NCBI GenBank assembly: GCA_900549355.1
Contig: UROA01000015.1
Span: 1-19,034, forward strand
DNA length: 19,034 nucleotides
Direction: 5' to 3'
Origin: an uncultured Collinsella sp.
Lineage (GTDB): Bacteria > Actinomycetota > Coriobacteriia > Coriobacteriales > Coriobacteriaceae
Shown: positions 8,349-16,006 of the stretch, one piece after another
Layout of the letters: each line of letters begins with the position of its first letter
Numbering within the stretch: position 1 is the first letter of the stretch
Made by a program: the position numbers and the translations under genes
Notes under the pieces: generated by a model
Told to the model about the DNA's origin: nothing
Database searches by the model: none
Seen by the model: only the letters and a program-made list of their open reading frames with translations

Positions 8349-10714
8349 GGATTCTCAAGCTCTTTAAAAAACATGTCCTGGCACTGTTCGCAGCTATCGT
8401 GCTTATCGTAATCAGCTGCAACGCCGATCTGGCGCTGCCTACCTATATGAGCGACATCGTCGACGTGGGCGTGCAGCAAGGCGGTATCGCCTCGCCCGTG
8501 CCCGACACCATTCGCGCCGAATCGCTCGACGACCTCGAACTCTTTATGAGCGCCAAGGACGCCAAAGCTGTGGAGGCCGTGTTTAGCAAGGCGGACAATA
8601 ACGGCATTCGAACGTACAAGGGCACCGAGGAGGAGCGCGGCGACGGTGGCAAGATTGCCGACATCATGAGCCTGCCTGAGACCGTCGTCCTTTCGCTCAA
8701 CCAGGGCATTGACGCCAACTCCATGGGCGACATGACCGGCGCATCCACCGAGACAAGCGATGGCGGTGCCGCTCAGGCCACGCCCACCCCCGAGCAGATG
8801 GCTGCCATGACGCCCGAGCAGCTCGCCGAGATGCAGCAGAAGGCCGCAGCCGCGCAGAGCATGCAAAAGCAGATTGATGCCGACGGCGGTAAGATCACCA
8901 TGAAGAGCCTGCGTCTGGGCGTTGAAGGCGGCCTAATCGACCAGGGCAAGCTCGTCGAGGGTGCCAACCAAATGGCGGACAAAATGGGCTCCATGTCGGG
9001 CTCCATTGTGACCCAACGCGCCGTGAGCTATGTGCAGGACGAGTACAAGGCGCAGGGCATCGACCCCGCCGACGTGCAGAACGCGTACCTGAGCCGCATG
9101 GCGACCACGATGTTTGGGCTGTGCCTGGTGTCGCTCGTCGCCACCATCCTGACCGGTGCCGTGGCGTCGCGCACCGCCTGCTCCATCGCCCGCGACCTGC
9201 GCCGCGAGACCTTCAACAAGGTTATGCACTTCTCGCCAGCCGAGGTGGGCAAATTTAGCCAGGCCTCGCTCATTACCCGCTGCACCAACGACATTCAGCA
9301 GATCCAGATGGCCGCAACCCTGTTTATCCGTATGTGCCTGATGGCCCCCGTCATGGGCATCGTCGCCGTCATGCGCGTCCTAGCCAACCACACCGGCCTG
9401 GAGTGGACCATCGCTGTGGCCATCATCGCGGTTTCGGCCGTCGTCGGCGTGCTCATGGGCCTCACCATGCCCAAGTTCAAAAAGATGCAGAGCTTTGTGG
9501 ACCGCGTGAACCTTACCGCCCGCGAGCTGCTCGACGGCCTTATGCCCATCCGCTCGTTCAACCGCGAGGAGCATGAGCTCGAACGTTTTGACAAGGCGTC
9601 GCTCGACCTGATGACTACGCAGCTCTACACCAACCGCGCCATGAGCTTTATGATGCCGCTCATGATGCTCGTCATGAACTGCATCACCGTGCTTATCGTC
9701 TGGTTTGGCGCGCAGGGCGTGTCCGACGGCGTGATGCAGGTCGGCAACATGATGGCGTTCATCTCCTACACCATGCAGATCGTCATGGCGTTTATGATCC
9801 TCACCATGGTTTCGGTCATCCTGCCCCGCGCCGAGGTCGCAGCCGAACGCGTAGATGAGGTCATCACCTGCCCCACGAGCATCAACGACCCTGCCTCGCC
9901 CAAACTGCCCGCGGCCAGCTCGCCGCGCGGTGAGCTCACCTTCCGCGACGTGAGCTTCCAGTACCCCGATGCCCGCGCCGATGTCATCAGCGGCGTGAAC
10001 TTCACCACGCATGCCGGTCAAATGCTCGGCATCATTGGCTCCACGGGCTCGGGCAAGTCCACGCTCGTACAGCTGATTCCGCGCTTGTACGACGTCACGG
10101 GCGGCAGCATTTCGCTCGACGGCATCGACGTGCGCGACATGACCCTTTCCGAGCTGCGCCGCCGCATTGGTTACATCCCGCAGCAGGGTCGCCTGTTCTC
10201 GGGCACTGTCGAGAGCAACCTTAAGTTTGCCGGCGACATGGTAAGCGATGATGACATGCGCCAAGCCGCGCGCATCTCACAGGCCGAGGACTTTATCGCC
10301 GAGCGCGAGGGCGGCTACGACTCCCCCATCAGCCAGGGCGGCTCCAATGTTTCGGGTGGTCAGCGCCAGCGCCTGGCCATCGCCCGCGCGTTGGCCAAAA
10401 AGCCCGAGGTCGTGGTTTTCGATGACTCGTTTAGTGCCCTCGACTACAAGACCGACGCGCGTCTGCGCGAGGAGCTCGCCAAAAACGTCACCGACGCCGC
10501 ACTCGTGGTCGTGGCCCAGCGCATCGCGACCATCATGCACGCCGACCAGATCATCGTGCTCGACGACGGCCACGTAGTGGGCACCGGCACGCACGAGGAA
10601 CTGCTGCACAGCTGCCCGGCGTACCTGGAGATCGCACAGTCGCAGCTTTCCGCCGAGGAGCTGGGGCTTACCCAAGAAGAAATTGCAGCCGTCATGGAAG
10701 GAGGCGAGCGCTAA
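8345..10714 (+). CDS. ABC exporter half-transporter with degenerate ATP site and large ectodomain
   Basis: A 789-residue transmembrane-plus-ATPase half-transporter of the multidrug/lipid exporter type, in the cytoplasmic membrane. After TM1 (about 10-30) comes an unusually long extracytoplasmic insertion, about residues 45-250, with an Ala/Gln/Met-rich stretch carrying tandem TPEQ(M/L)A units near 146-170. TM segments 2-6 follow from 252. ATPase part: Walker A GSTGSGKST at 565-573, signature VSGGQ at 669-673. Its Walker B reads VVVFDDS, with Asp694 in place of the catalytic Glu, and the switch histidine is Gln725 (AQR for AHR), so this nucleotide site is degenerate. It starts at GTG overlapping the marR stop, with AAGGAGAG upstream. 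Partner is the next gene. Confidence 0.93.
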   Translation: MRILKLFKKHVLALFAAIVLIVISCNADLALPTYMSDIVDVGVQQGGIASPVPDTIRAESLDDLELFMSAKDAKAVEAVFSKADNNGIRTYKGTEEERGDGGKIADIMSLPETVVLSLNQGIDANSMGDMTGASTETSDGGAAQATPTPEQMAAMTPEQLAEMQQKAAAAQSMQKQIDADGGKITMKSLRLGVEGGLIDQGKLVEGANQMADKMGSMSGSIVTQRAVSYVQDEYKAQGIDPADVQNAYLSRMATTMFGLCLVSLVATILTGAVASRTACSIARDLRRETFNKVMHFSPAEVGKFSQASLITRCTNDIQQIQMAATLFIRMCLMAPVMGIVAVMRVLANHTGLEWTIAVAIIAVSAVVGVLMGLTMPKFKKMQSFVDRVNLTARELLDGLMPIRSFNREEHELERFDKASLDLMTTQLYTNRAMSFMMPLMMLVMNCITVLIVWFGAQGVSDGVMQVGNMMAFISYTMQIVMAFMILTMVSVILPRAEVAAERVDEVITCPTSINDPASPKLPAASSPRGELTFRDVSFQYPDARADVISGVNFTTHAGQMLGIIGSTGSGKSTLVQLIPRLYDVTGGSISLDGIDVRDMTLSELRRRIGYIPQQGRLFSGTVESNLKFAGDMVSDDDMRQAARISQAEDFIAEREGGYDSPISQGGSNVSGGQRQRLAIARALAKKPEVVVFDDSFSALDYKTDARLREELAKNVTDAALVVVAQRIATIMHADQIIVLDDGHVVGTGTHEELLHSCPAYLEIAQSQLSAEELGLTQEEIAAVMEGGER

Positions 10715-12570
10715 TGGCAGACGAGACCAAGACTCAGATTCCCAAGCCCACCCGCCAGCGTGGTCCCATGGGCCGCATGGGTGGCATGCGTCGTGGCGAA
10801 AAGGCCAAGGACTTTAAGGGCACCATGAGGCAGCTGCTCGGCTATATCGGCCAGCACAAGATTGCCGTGTTTGCCGCCGTCGCCTTTGCCGTGTGCTCGG
10901 TCATCTTTAACATTGTGGGACCCAAGGTGCTCGGCCAGGTTACGACCAAGCTGTTCGAAGGCCTGGTCGCCAAGGTCAACGGCACCGGCGACGTTGACTT
11001 TGACTGGATCGCCAAGACGCTCGGCTTTTTGCTCTGCCTGTATCTGGCGAGCTCTGTCTGCAGCCTGGTCCAGGGCTGGCTCATGACCGGCGTCACGCAA
11101 AAGATCTGCTACCGCATGCGCAAGGAGATCGCCGCCAAGATTGCCGTCGTGCCGATGAGTTACTTCAACGGCCACAGCAAGGGAGACGTACTCAGCCGCA
11201 TCACCAACGACGTCGATACGCTGGGTCAGTCGCTCAACCAGAGCGTGACGCAGCTCATCACGTCGGTGACGCAGATTATCGGCGTGCTCGTCATGATGCT
11301 TTCGATCAGCCTGCCGCTTACCGGCGTCACCGTGCTCACGCTGCCGGCCGCCGCGATTATCTTGACCGTAATGATTCACTTCTCGCAGCCGTACTTCCGC
11401 GAGCAGCAGCAGGTTCTGGGCGCCGTCAACGGCATTATCGAGGAGGACTTTGCCGGCCAGAACGTCATTCAGGTGTTCGACCGCGCCGAGGCCTCGATCG
11501 AAGAGTTCGACCGTCAAAACGACCGCCTCTTTATTAGTGGCTGGCGCTCGCAGTTCCTGTCGGGCCTGATGATGCCGCTTATGAGCCTGGTGGGTAACAT
11601 GGGCTACGTGGGCGTTGTCGTGGTGGGCGCACAGCTCGCACTGACCGGCAACGCCACGCCCGGCGACATCCAGAGCTTTATCCAGTACGTTCGCAACTTT
11701 ACGCAGCCCGTGCAGCAACTGGGCAACGTGAGCAACACGATGCAGTCGATGGCAGCCGCCACCGAGCGCGTCTTTGAGTTCCTGGCCGCGCCCGAGGAGG
11801 AGCAGAAAGCCGACGCGCAGATTCCCGAAAAGCGCCCCGGCCATGTGGAGTTTGATCACGTCAAGTTTGGCTATACGCCCGACAAGACCATCATCCACGA
11901 CTTTAGCTGCGAGGCGCAGCCCGGCCAGACCATCGCCATCGTCGGCCCCACCGGCGCCGGCAAGACCACGCTCATCAAGCTGCTGCAGCGCTTCTACGAT
12001 GTGGACGGCGGTTCGCTGCGTGTCGAGGGCGTCGACGTGCGCGACTGGGACCGCGCGGCGCTGCGCGGCGAGTTTGCCATGGTGCTGCAGGATACCTGGC
12101 TGTTTAACGGCACCATCCGCGAGAACATCCGCTACGGACGCCCCGATGCGAGCGATGCCGAGGTCGAAGCCGCCGCGCGCGCCGCACGTTGCGACCACTT
12201 TATCCATACGCTTGCCGGCGGTTATGACTTTATGATTAACGAGGAGGGCACTAACCTGTCGCAGGGTCAGCGCCAGCTCGTGACCATCGCCCGTGCTATT
12301 TTGGCCGACCGCCCGGCGCTGATTCTGGACGAGGCGACTTCCAACGTCGACACCCGCACCGAGGAGCTTATTCAGCGCGCCATGGATGCGCTGATGCAGG
12401 GCCGTACCAGCTTTGTCATCGCGCACCGCCTGTCCACGATCCGCAACGCCGACGTAATCTTGGTAATTCGCGACGGCGACATCGTCGAGAAGGGCACACA
12501 CGACGAGCTACTCGCCCAGGGTGGCTTCTACGCCGACCTGTATAACTCGCAGTTCGACGAGGCGGCGTAA
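10714..12570 (+). CDS. ABC exporter half-transporter with catalytic ATP site
   Basis: A 618-residue half-transporter, six membrane segments then an ATPase domain, partner of the preceding gene. Walker A GPTGAGKTT at 411-419, Walker B LILDEATSNVD with catalytic Glu540, and switch His571 (IAHRLSTI) are all canonical, but the signature reads LSQGQ (515-519) in place of LSGGQ. With the first subunit's intact VSGGQ and defective Asp/Gln residues, this gives exactly one consensus and one degenerate ATP site. This is the pattern of heterodimeric exporters such as TM287/288 and BmrCD. The ATG overlaps the upstream stop by one base (TAATG), with GGAGG before it. The N-terminus has a basic, Gly/Met/Arg-rich cytoplasmic extension. 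Exported substrate unknown; the MarR neighbour suggests a toxic compound. Confidence 0.94.
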   Translation: MADETKTQIPKPTRQRGPMGRMGGMRRGEKAKDFKGTMRQLLGYIGQHKIAVFAAVAFAVCSVIFNIVGPKVLGQVTTKLFEGLVAKVNGTGDVDFDWIAKTLGFLLCLYLASSVCSLVQGWLMTGVTQKICYRMRKEIAAKIAVVPMSYFNGHSKGDVLSRITNDVDTLGQSLNQSVTQLITSVTQIIGVLVMMLSISLPLTGVTVLTLPAAAIILTVMIHFSQPYFREQQQVLGAVNGIIEEDFAGQNVIQVFDRAEASIEEFDRQNDRLFISGWRSQFLSGLMMPLMSLVGNMGYVGVVVVGAQLALTGNATPGDIQSFIQYVRNFTQPVQQLGNVSNTMQSMAAATERVFEFLAAPEEEQKADAQIPEKRPGHVEFDHVKFGYTPDKTIIHDFSCEAQPGQTIAIVGPTGAGKTTLIKLLQRFYDVDGGSLRVEGVDVRDWDRAALRGEFAMVLQDTWLFNGTIRENIRYGRPDASDAEVEAAARAARCDHFIHTLAGGYDFMINEEGTNLSQGQRQLVTIARAILADRPALILDEATSNVDTRTEELIQRAMDALMQGRTSFVIAHRLSTIRNADVILVIRDGDIVEKGTHDELLAQGGFYADLYNSQFDEAA

Positions 12571-12600
12571 CAACCGGCGGCAAACAACCGCAATGCCCAG

Positions 12601-12637
12601 AAAACGGGGGCGCAGGACAACCTGCGCCCCCGTTTTT
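12601..12637 (+). terminator. Strong intrinsic terminator after the ABC exporter operon
   Basis: AAAACGGGGGCGCAGG (12601-12616) pairs perfectly over 16 bp with CCTGCGCCCCCGTTTT (12621-12636), with a 4-nt loop, and is followed by a T run. It lies 30 nt after the last stop codon. Confidence 0.93.
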
Positions 12638-12692
12638 GCTCTGCGACCCTCAAACCGCCTCCCCTGGGACCTGATTGACAGCCCCTTCGAGG

Positions 12693-12931
12693 CCCCGTGG
12701 GCAAAAAATGGCAAATATGAGTACTGTTACCCTTTTAGTAACAGCCAAAACAGCCCCAAATGCCGTTTTCACGGCTTACACGCGTCCCTAAATTGATCAA
12801 ACAGCCCTATAGCGGACTTATATGTGTTTGCGTTAATGAACATATTTTGCTGTTATGTCTATTATTTTGCGAAGGCAATATGCTACTAAGCTAGCAACCG
12901 TACTCATATTTGGCATTTTTTGCCCACAGGG
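12693..12931. repeat. 239-bp element with 38-bp terminal inverted repeats
   Basis: The ends at 12693-12730 and 12894-12931 are inverted copies matching at 34 of 38 positions; both contain GTGGGCAAAAAATG and AAATATGAGTAC. Weaker similarity runs further inward (GTTRC, then TTAGTARCA). In the left arm CTGTTAC (12724-12730) and GTAACAG (12738-12744) form a small hairpin. The AT-rich interior has no credible gene. It has the shape of a miniature transposable element, or a large intergenic palindrome, sitting between a terminator and the next promoter. No target-site duplication is obvious. Confidence 0.6.
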
Positions 12932-13013
12932 TGTTTCCTGGGGAACCGACAATAGCCTTAGGGTCCCGCGCGACGCCACTCCCTCCCGGTATCCGCCGAC
13001 GTTCCCCCATATA

Positions 13014-13051
13014 AAACCTGCCAAAATAAACCTGTCCCTTTTGGCAGGTTT
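13014..13051. promoter_or_regulatory. Perfect 13-bp stem upstream of the DAHP synthase promoter
   Basis: AAACCTGCCAAAA (13014-13026) and TTTTGGCAGGTTT (13039-13051) are perfect inverted arms around 12 bases that repeat AAACCTG. It ends 15 bp before the -35. It may be an operator for an aromatic-pathway regulator, or a terminator insulating the promoter; there is no upstream plus-strand gene left to terminate. Confidence 0.4.
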
Positions 13052-13066
13052 CGGGGTGGCAAGGGC

Positions 13067-13095
13067 TTGCACTTTAGCGTGCGACAGCGGATAAT
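13067..13095 (+). promoter_or_regulatory. Promoter of the DAHP synthase gene
   Basis: TTGCAC (13067-13072) and GATAAT (13090-13095) are 17 bases apart, each one or two mismatches from the vegetative consensus. Transcription would begin near 13102, giving a leader of about 48 nt with GAGGAG before the start codon. Confidence 0.75.
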
Positions 13096-13149
13096 GCCGA
13101 GCATTCGACAATACGTTTATTGCTCTTTCTATAGATTGAGGAGACCCCT

Positions 13150-14181
13150 ATGGCCATGGAATTCAAACGCAGGCTGCCGATCCCCATGGAGATCCGCGAG
13201 GAAATGCCGCTTTCTGCCGAGCTTACCGCCAAAAAGCAGGCATTTGACGCCGAGGTCGCCAAAGTCTTTACCGGTGAGGACGCACGCAAGGTGCTCATCA
13301 TCGGCCCGTGCTCTGCCGACCGCGAGGATTCGGTGCTTGAGTACATGAACCGACTGGCCAAGACCGCCGAGGAGGTCAAGGACAAGCTCATCATCATTCC
13401 GCGCGTCTACACCAATAAGCCGCGTACCAAGGGCACCGGTTACAAGGGTCTTCTACACAACCCCAACCCCGAGGCTCCCGACGACCTGCTCGAGGGCGTC
13501 AAGGCCATCCGCCATATGCACCTGCGCGTTATTGAAGAAACGGGCTTCTTTACCGCCGATGAGATGCTCTACCCGTCCAACTACCAGTACCTCGTTGACC
13601 TGCTGAGCTATGTTGCCGTGGGCGCACGCTCGGTCGAAAACCAGGAGCATCGCCTGGTGTCGAGCGGCATTTCGGTGCCCGTCGGCATGAAGAATCCCAC
13701 TGCCGGCTCTACCACCGTTATGCTCAACTCCATTTACGCCGCGCAGGCGCACCAGAGCTTCATCTTCCGCAACTGGGAGGTCGAGTGCGGCGGCAATCCG
13801 CTCGCGCACGCCGTTATGCGTGGCTACATCGGTCTCGATGGGCGCACCTACCCCAACTACCACTACGAACACCTCGAGCGCCTGGCCGAGCGCTATACCG
13901 AGCACGCCGGCTATGCCAACCCGGCGGCGGTCATCGACTGCAACCACGACAACTCGGGTAAGCGTCCGCTGGAGCAGTATCGCATTTGCAAGGAAGTGCT
14001 CGACAGCTGCCGCCGCAACGAGTCCATCTCCAAGCTGGTCAAGGGCTTTATGATCGAGTCTTACCTGGAGGACGGCAACCAGCCGGTCGACGGCGGCGTC
14101 TTTGGTAAATCGATCACCGACCCGTGCCTGGGCTGGGAAAAGACCGACTACCTCATCCACGAGATCGCGGAGCGGATTTAG
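13150..14181 (+). CDS. aroG: 3-deoxy-7-phosphoheptulonate (DAHP) synthase, class I
   Basis: A 343-residue class I (AroF/G/H type) DAHP synthase. It condenses phosphoenolpyruvate with erythrose 4-phosphate, the first step of the shikimate pathway to Phe, Tyr and Trp. Seen: IGPCSAD with metal ligand Cys54, the PEP-binding KPRTKGTGYKGL, and GARSVENQEHR. Also seen are DCNHDNSGK with His266, FMIESYLEDGNQ with Glu303, and SITDPCLGW with Asp324. The full metal site (Cys, His, Glu, Asp) is present and the length is close to the E. coli enzymes (about 350). The family's first-step enzymes are usually feedback-inhibited through N-terminal contacts; which amino acid applies cannot be read here. The first ATG (13150) has GAGGAG at good spacing; a second ATG lies two codons later. 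It is a single-gene unit, followed two bases later by a structured repeat. The choice of aroG over aroF is arbitrary. Confidence 0.93.
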   Translation: MAMEFKRRLPIPMEIREEMPLSAELTAKKQAFDAEVAKVFTGEDARKVLIIGPCSADREDSVLEYMNRLAKTAEEVKDKLIIIPRVYTNKPRTKGTGYKGLLHNPNPEAPDDLLEGVKAIRHMHLRVIEETGFFTADEMLYPSNYQYLVDLLSYVAVGARSVENQEHRLVSSGISVPVGMKNPTAGSTTVMLNSIYAAQAHQSFIFRNWEVECGGNPLAHAVMRGYIGLDGRTYPNYHYEHLERLAERYTEHAGYANPAAVIDCNHDNSGKRPLEQYRICKEVLDSCRRNESISKLVKGFMIESYLEDGNQPVDGGVFGKSITDPCLGWEKTDYLIHEIAERI

Positions 14182-14182
14182 A

Positions 14183-14330
14183 GTTACGGCGTTTTACCAA
14201 ACGCCGTAACGGCTCGACGCTGCAAGCCCGCCAGAGCGGCAATCTGCCTTTCAGCTTCGGCGGCATGACCAGAAGGTCAATGCCGCCTCGCTTCAAGGCA
14301 CCTTGCTCGCTCTGGCGGGTTTTCGCTGAC
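14183..14330 (+). repeat. Structured intergenic element, copy A
   Basis: It begins two bases after the DAHP synthase stop. P1 is a perfect 12-bp hairpin: GTTACGGCGTTT (14183-14194), loop TACC, AAACGCCGTAAC (14199-14210). The linker is GGCTCGACGCTGCAAG. P2 pairs CCCGCCAGAGC (14227-14237) with GCTCTGGCGGG (14309-14319). Inside are CGGCAATC, P3 (TGCCTT 14245-14250 with AAGGCA 14295-14300), P4 (GGCGGCAT with ATGCCGCC, tip GACC/GGTC) and then CACCTTGCTC. The tail is TTTCGCTGAC (14321-14330), soon followed by six Ts. A T-rich tail means it could also end the aroG transcript. Same architecture as 18514-18661. Confidence 0.8.
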
Positions 14331-14418
14331 GTTTTTTGACCTGCATCGTTGCCAGGGTTGGCACCAATGACTAATGCGGTAACTAGCTACGTCAGTCCGT
14401 TTGACCGGCTGAGTTTCT

Positions 14419-14502
14419 GAGGTGCGGCAGATTCCCGTGAAAGAGGAGCGCCGCGTACTTTGGTACGCAAGCGAAAAAATGAACGGGAAGGCGCCGTGCC
14501 TC
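14419..14502 (-). repeat. Structured intergenic element, partial inverted copy C
   Basis: Nested stems: GAGG..CGGC (14419-14428) with GCCG..CCTC (14493-14502), TTCCCGT (14432-14438) with ACGGGAA (14483-14489), and GCGTAC (14453-14458) with GTACGC (14463-14468). Its unpaired AAAGAGGAG and TGAAC, and the GCGTAC hairpin, match the reverse complement of the inner part of the element at 18514-18661. Read on the minus strand it follows the agmatine deiminase stop by 14 nt, so all three elements sit downstream of the gene they follow. The P1 hairpin is missing. Confidence 0.6.
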
Positions 14503-14516
14503 GGGAAGACAGACAG

Positions 14517-15722
14517 TTACGCCGAGGGTTCCTGCTGAGTAATGCAGTGGATGTTTCCGCCACCGAAGACGACCTGCTCGGACTGAACGCCGACGCATTT
14601 GTAGACGCCCTCGCCCCAGACCTCGTCGTAGATCTTCTGGAGCGTGTCAATGGCAAGCTGGTCGTTCTCGTCGCCGTACTGCGGGACGATAACGCCATAG
14701 TTGGTGACCAGGTAGTTCATGTAGGAGGCGATCAGCGGCTCGTCGGCGACGCGCGGCTCGGCGTTCTCGTCGGCGTCGATGGTATCGCAGGAAGCCTGGT
14801 CCATGAACAGCGGGTTCACGGGCATGCAGAGCTTGTAGACCTTCATCTTGCGGCCCTTGGCGTCAACGGCGTTGGAGAGGGTTTCGTAGACAGCGTGGCA
14901 TTGCTCGTAGAACGGATACTCGGGATCGTCGGTCCAGATGCAGGCCATGACGCCCGGAGCGATGAACGTAGCGACATCATCGATGTGGCCATTGGTCTCC
15001 TCGGGATCGATGCCCTCCTTGACCCAGATGACCTTCTCGACACCCAGGTAATCCTTGAGGTGCTCGTCCATATAGGCGCGAAGTTCCTCGCTCCAGGGCT
15101 CAAACTTCTTGTGGAACTTGGGCCAGATGGACTCGGGATCCTCTTCCTCCTCCAGAACCGCAGAGCAGGTGCGGCCCGGGGAAAGCAGGCACTGGTCGGT
15201 CACGACCACGGTGCCTTCGCCGTCGACGGTGATGGAACCGCCCTCGAGGATCATGTCATCGGGACGATAGCGACGGCAGCCGGAAAGCTCAGCCATCTTA
15301 AGGGCGATCTGCTCGTCCTTGTCCCACGGGAAATAGAGGCCGTCAACGAGGCCGCCGTAGGCGTTGAAGTGCCAGTGGTTGGCGCGCTTATCGCCCTTGC
15401 CGTTGATAACAAAAGTGGCAGCGGTGTCGCGGAACCAAGCGTCGTCGGTGGTCATCTCGATAACGGTGACGTTCTCGTCTTCCTCAAAGGCGGCCTTGCA
15501 GTTGGCGTAGTCGGCCTGGTTGGCGCATATGGTAACCGGGGTGAATTCGGCAATGGCGCGGGCGATGGCGGCATACTGCCTCTGAGCCGGCTTGGCGCCG
15601 TGGGCCCAGGTGTCGGTGCGGTGGGGCCAGCCCATCCACACGCGATCCTGCGGGGCGAATTCAGCGGGCATAAAGAAGCCGTCGGCCTTGGGGGTGGACT
15701 CGGACTCGGTAATCGTGCGCAT
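14517..15722 (-). CDS. aguA: Agmatine deiminase
   Basis: A 401-residue agmatine deiminase (agmatine iminohydrolase) of the guanidino-modifying, pentein-fold family. It hydrolyses agmatine to N-carbamoylputrescine and ammonia. Seen: DRVWMGWPHR near the N-terminus, DDAWFRDTAATFV with the substrate-binding acidic residues, the ETNGHIDDVATF block with the catalytic histidine, and the C-terminal GGGNIHCIT with the nucleophilic cysteine. The start is the ATG at 15720-15722 (MRTITES), because GGAGGAAATCTT precedes it; the frame is open upstream for 55 codons but that part is Arg/Pro-rich and not conserved in kind. It lies 284 nt after the exchanger gene on the same strand. No putrescine carbamoyltransferase, carbamate kinase or carbamoylputrescine amidase is next to it. 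Confidence 0.93.
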   Translation of the reverse strand: MRTITESESTPKADGFFMPAEFAPQDRVWMGWPHRTDTWAHGAKPAQRQYAAIARAIAEFTPVTICANQADYANCKAAFEEDENVTVIEMTTDDAWFRDTAATFVINGKGDKRANHWHFNAYGGLVDGLYFPWDKDEQIALKMAELSGCRRYRPDDMILEGGSITVDGEGTVVVTDQCLLSPGRTCSAVLEEEEDPESIWPKFHKKFEPWSEELRAYMDEHLKDYLGVEKVIWVKEGIDPEETNGHIDDVATFIAPGVMACIWTDDPEYPFYEQCHAVYETLSNAVDAKGRKMKVYKLCMPVNPLFMDQASCDTIDADENAEPRVADEPLIASYMNYLVTNYGVIVPQYGDENDQLAIDTLQKIYDEVWGEGVYKCVGVQSEQVVFGGGNIHCITQQEPSA

Positions 15723-15752
15723 AAGATTTCCTCCAAATCGAACGATCGCTTG

Positions 15753-15877
15753 CTGCGGGCGAATTACCCGCAGCCTAAAACCAAGAGGTAGCGGACGCCC
15801 GTCCCCCGGCAAAGGTCGGGGCGCCCGGCGCCGGTTTTCACGGAGTCGCACCGGCAAGCGACGACGTAACCTGGCGC
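15753..15877 (-). promoter_or_regulatory. Triple-hairpin leader of aguA
   Basis: On the minus strand three stems follow in series. The first (15828-15877) pairs GCGCC/GGCGC, GGTT/AACC, ACG/CGT and GTCGC/GCGAC around ACCGGCAA (plus-strand letters). The second pairs CCCCG (15804-15808) with CGGGG (15817-15821). The third pairs CTGCGGG (15753-15759) with CCCGCAG (15767-15773) and ends about 30 nt before the start codon. I do not recognise a known riboswitch. Any of them could end transcription of the upstream exchanger or control aguA. Confidence 0.4.
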
Positions 15878-16006
15878 GCGGAAACAAAACGCACGAAGGA
15901 TACGGAAGAGAGATTGGGGCGGGCGGTGGTTACCAGAGCTATCGCTCACACCCACCCCGGGGAATGGTCAAGTGGCGAGGAGGGTTGGAACCCCGAATCG
16001 GGTGTT

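Noticed and set aside
10711..12501. 596-residue open frame opposite the second ABC exporter gene
   Set aside because: Composition rich in His, Asp, Ala and Arg, no domain, and the plus strand has complete ABC motifs.
13094..13149. Possible Tyr/Phe-rich leader peptide (QYVYCSFY) before the DAHP synthase, suggesting attenuation
   Set aside because: Its ATG lies within the -10 hexamer, upstream of the expected transcript start, and the frame has no early stop; there is no terminator/antiterminator pair after it.
14183..14210. Integron attC site, because the hairpin has GTT...AAC ends
   Set aside because: It lacks the paired R and L boxes with the expected spacing and extrahelical bases; no integrase or cassette array is present.
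15740..15880. Cobalamin riboswitch-like block (GCCGGTGCGACTCCG) on the minus strand
   Set aside because: The rest of the conserved core, including the B12 box and the ACTGT block, is missing, and the downstream gene has no link to cobalamin.
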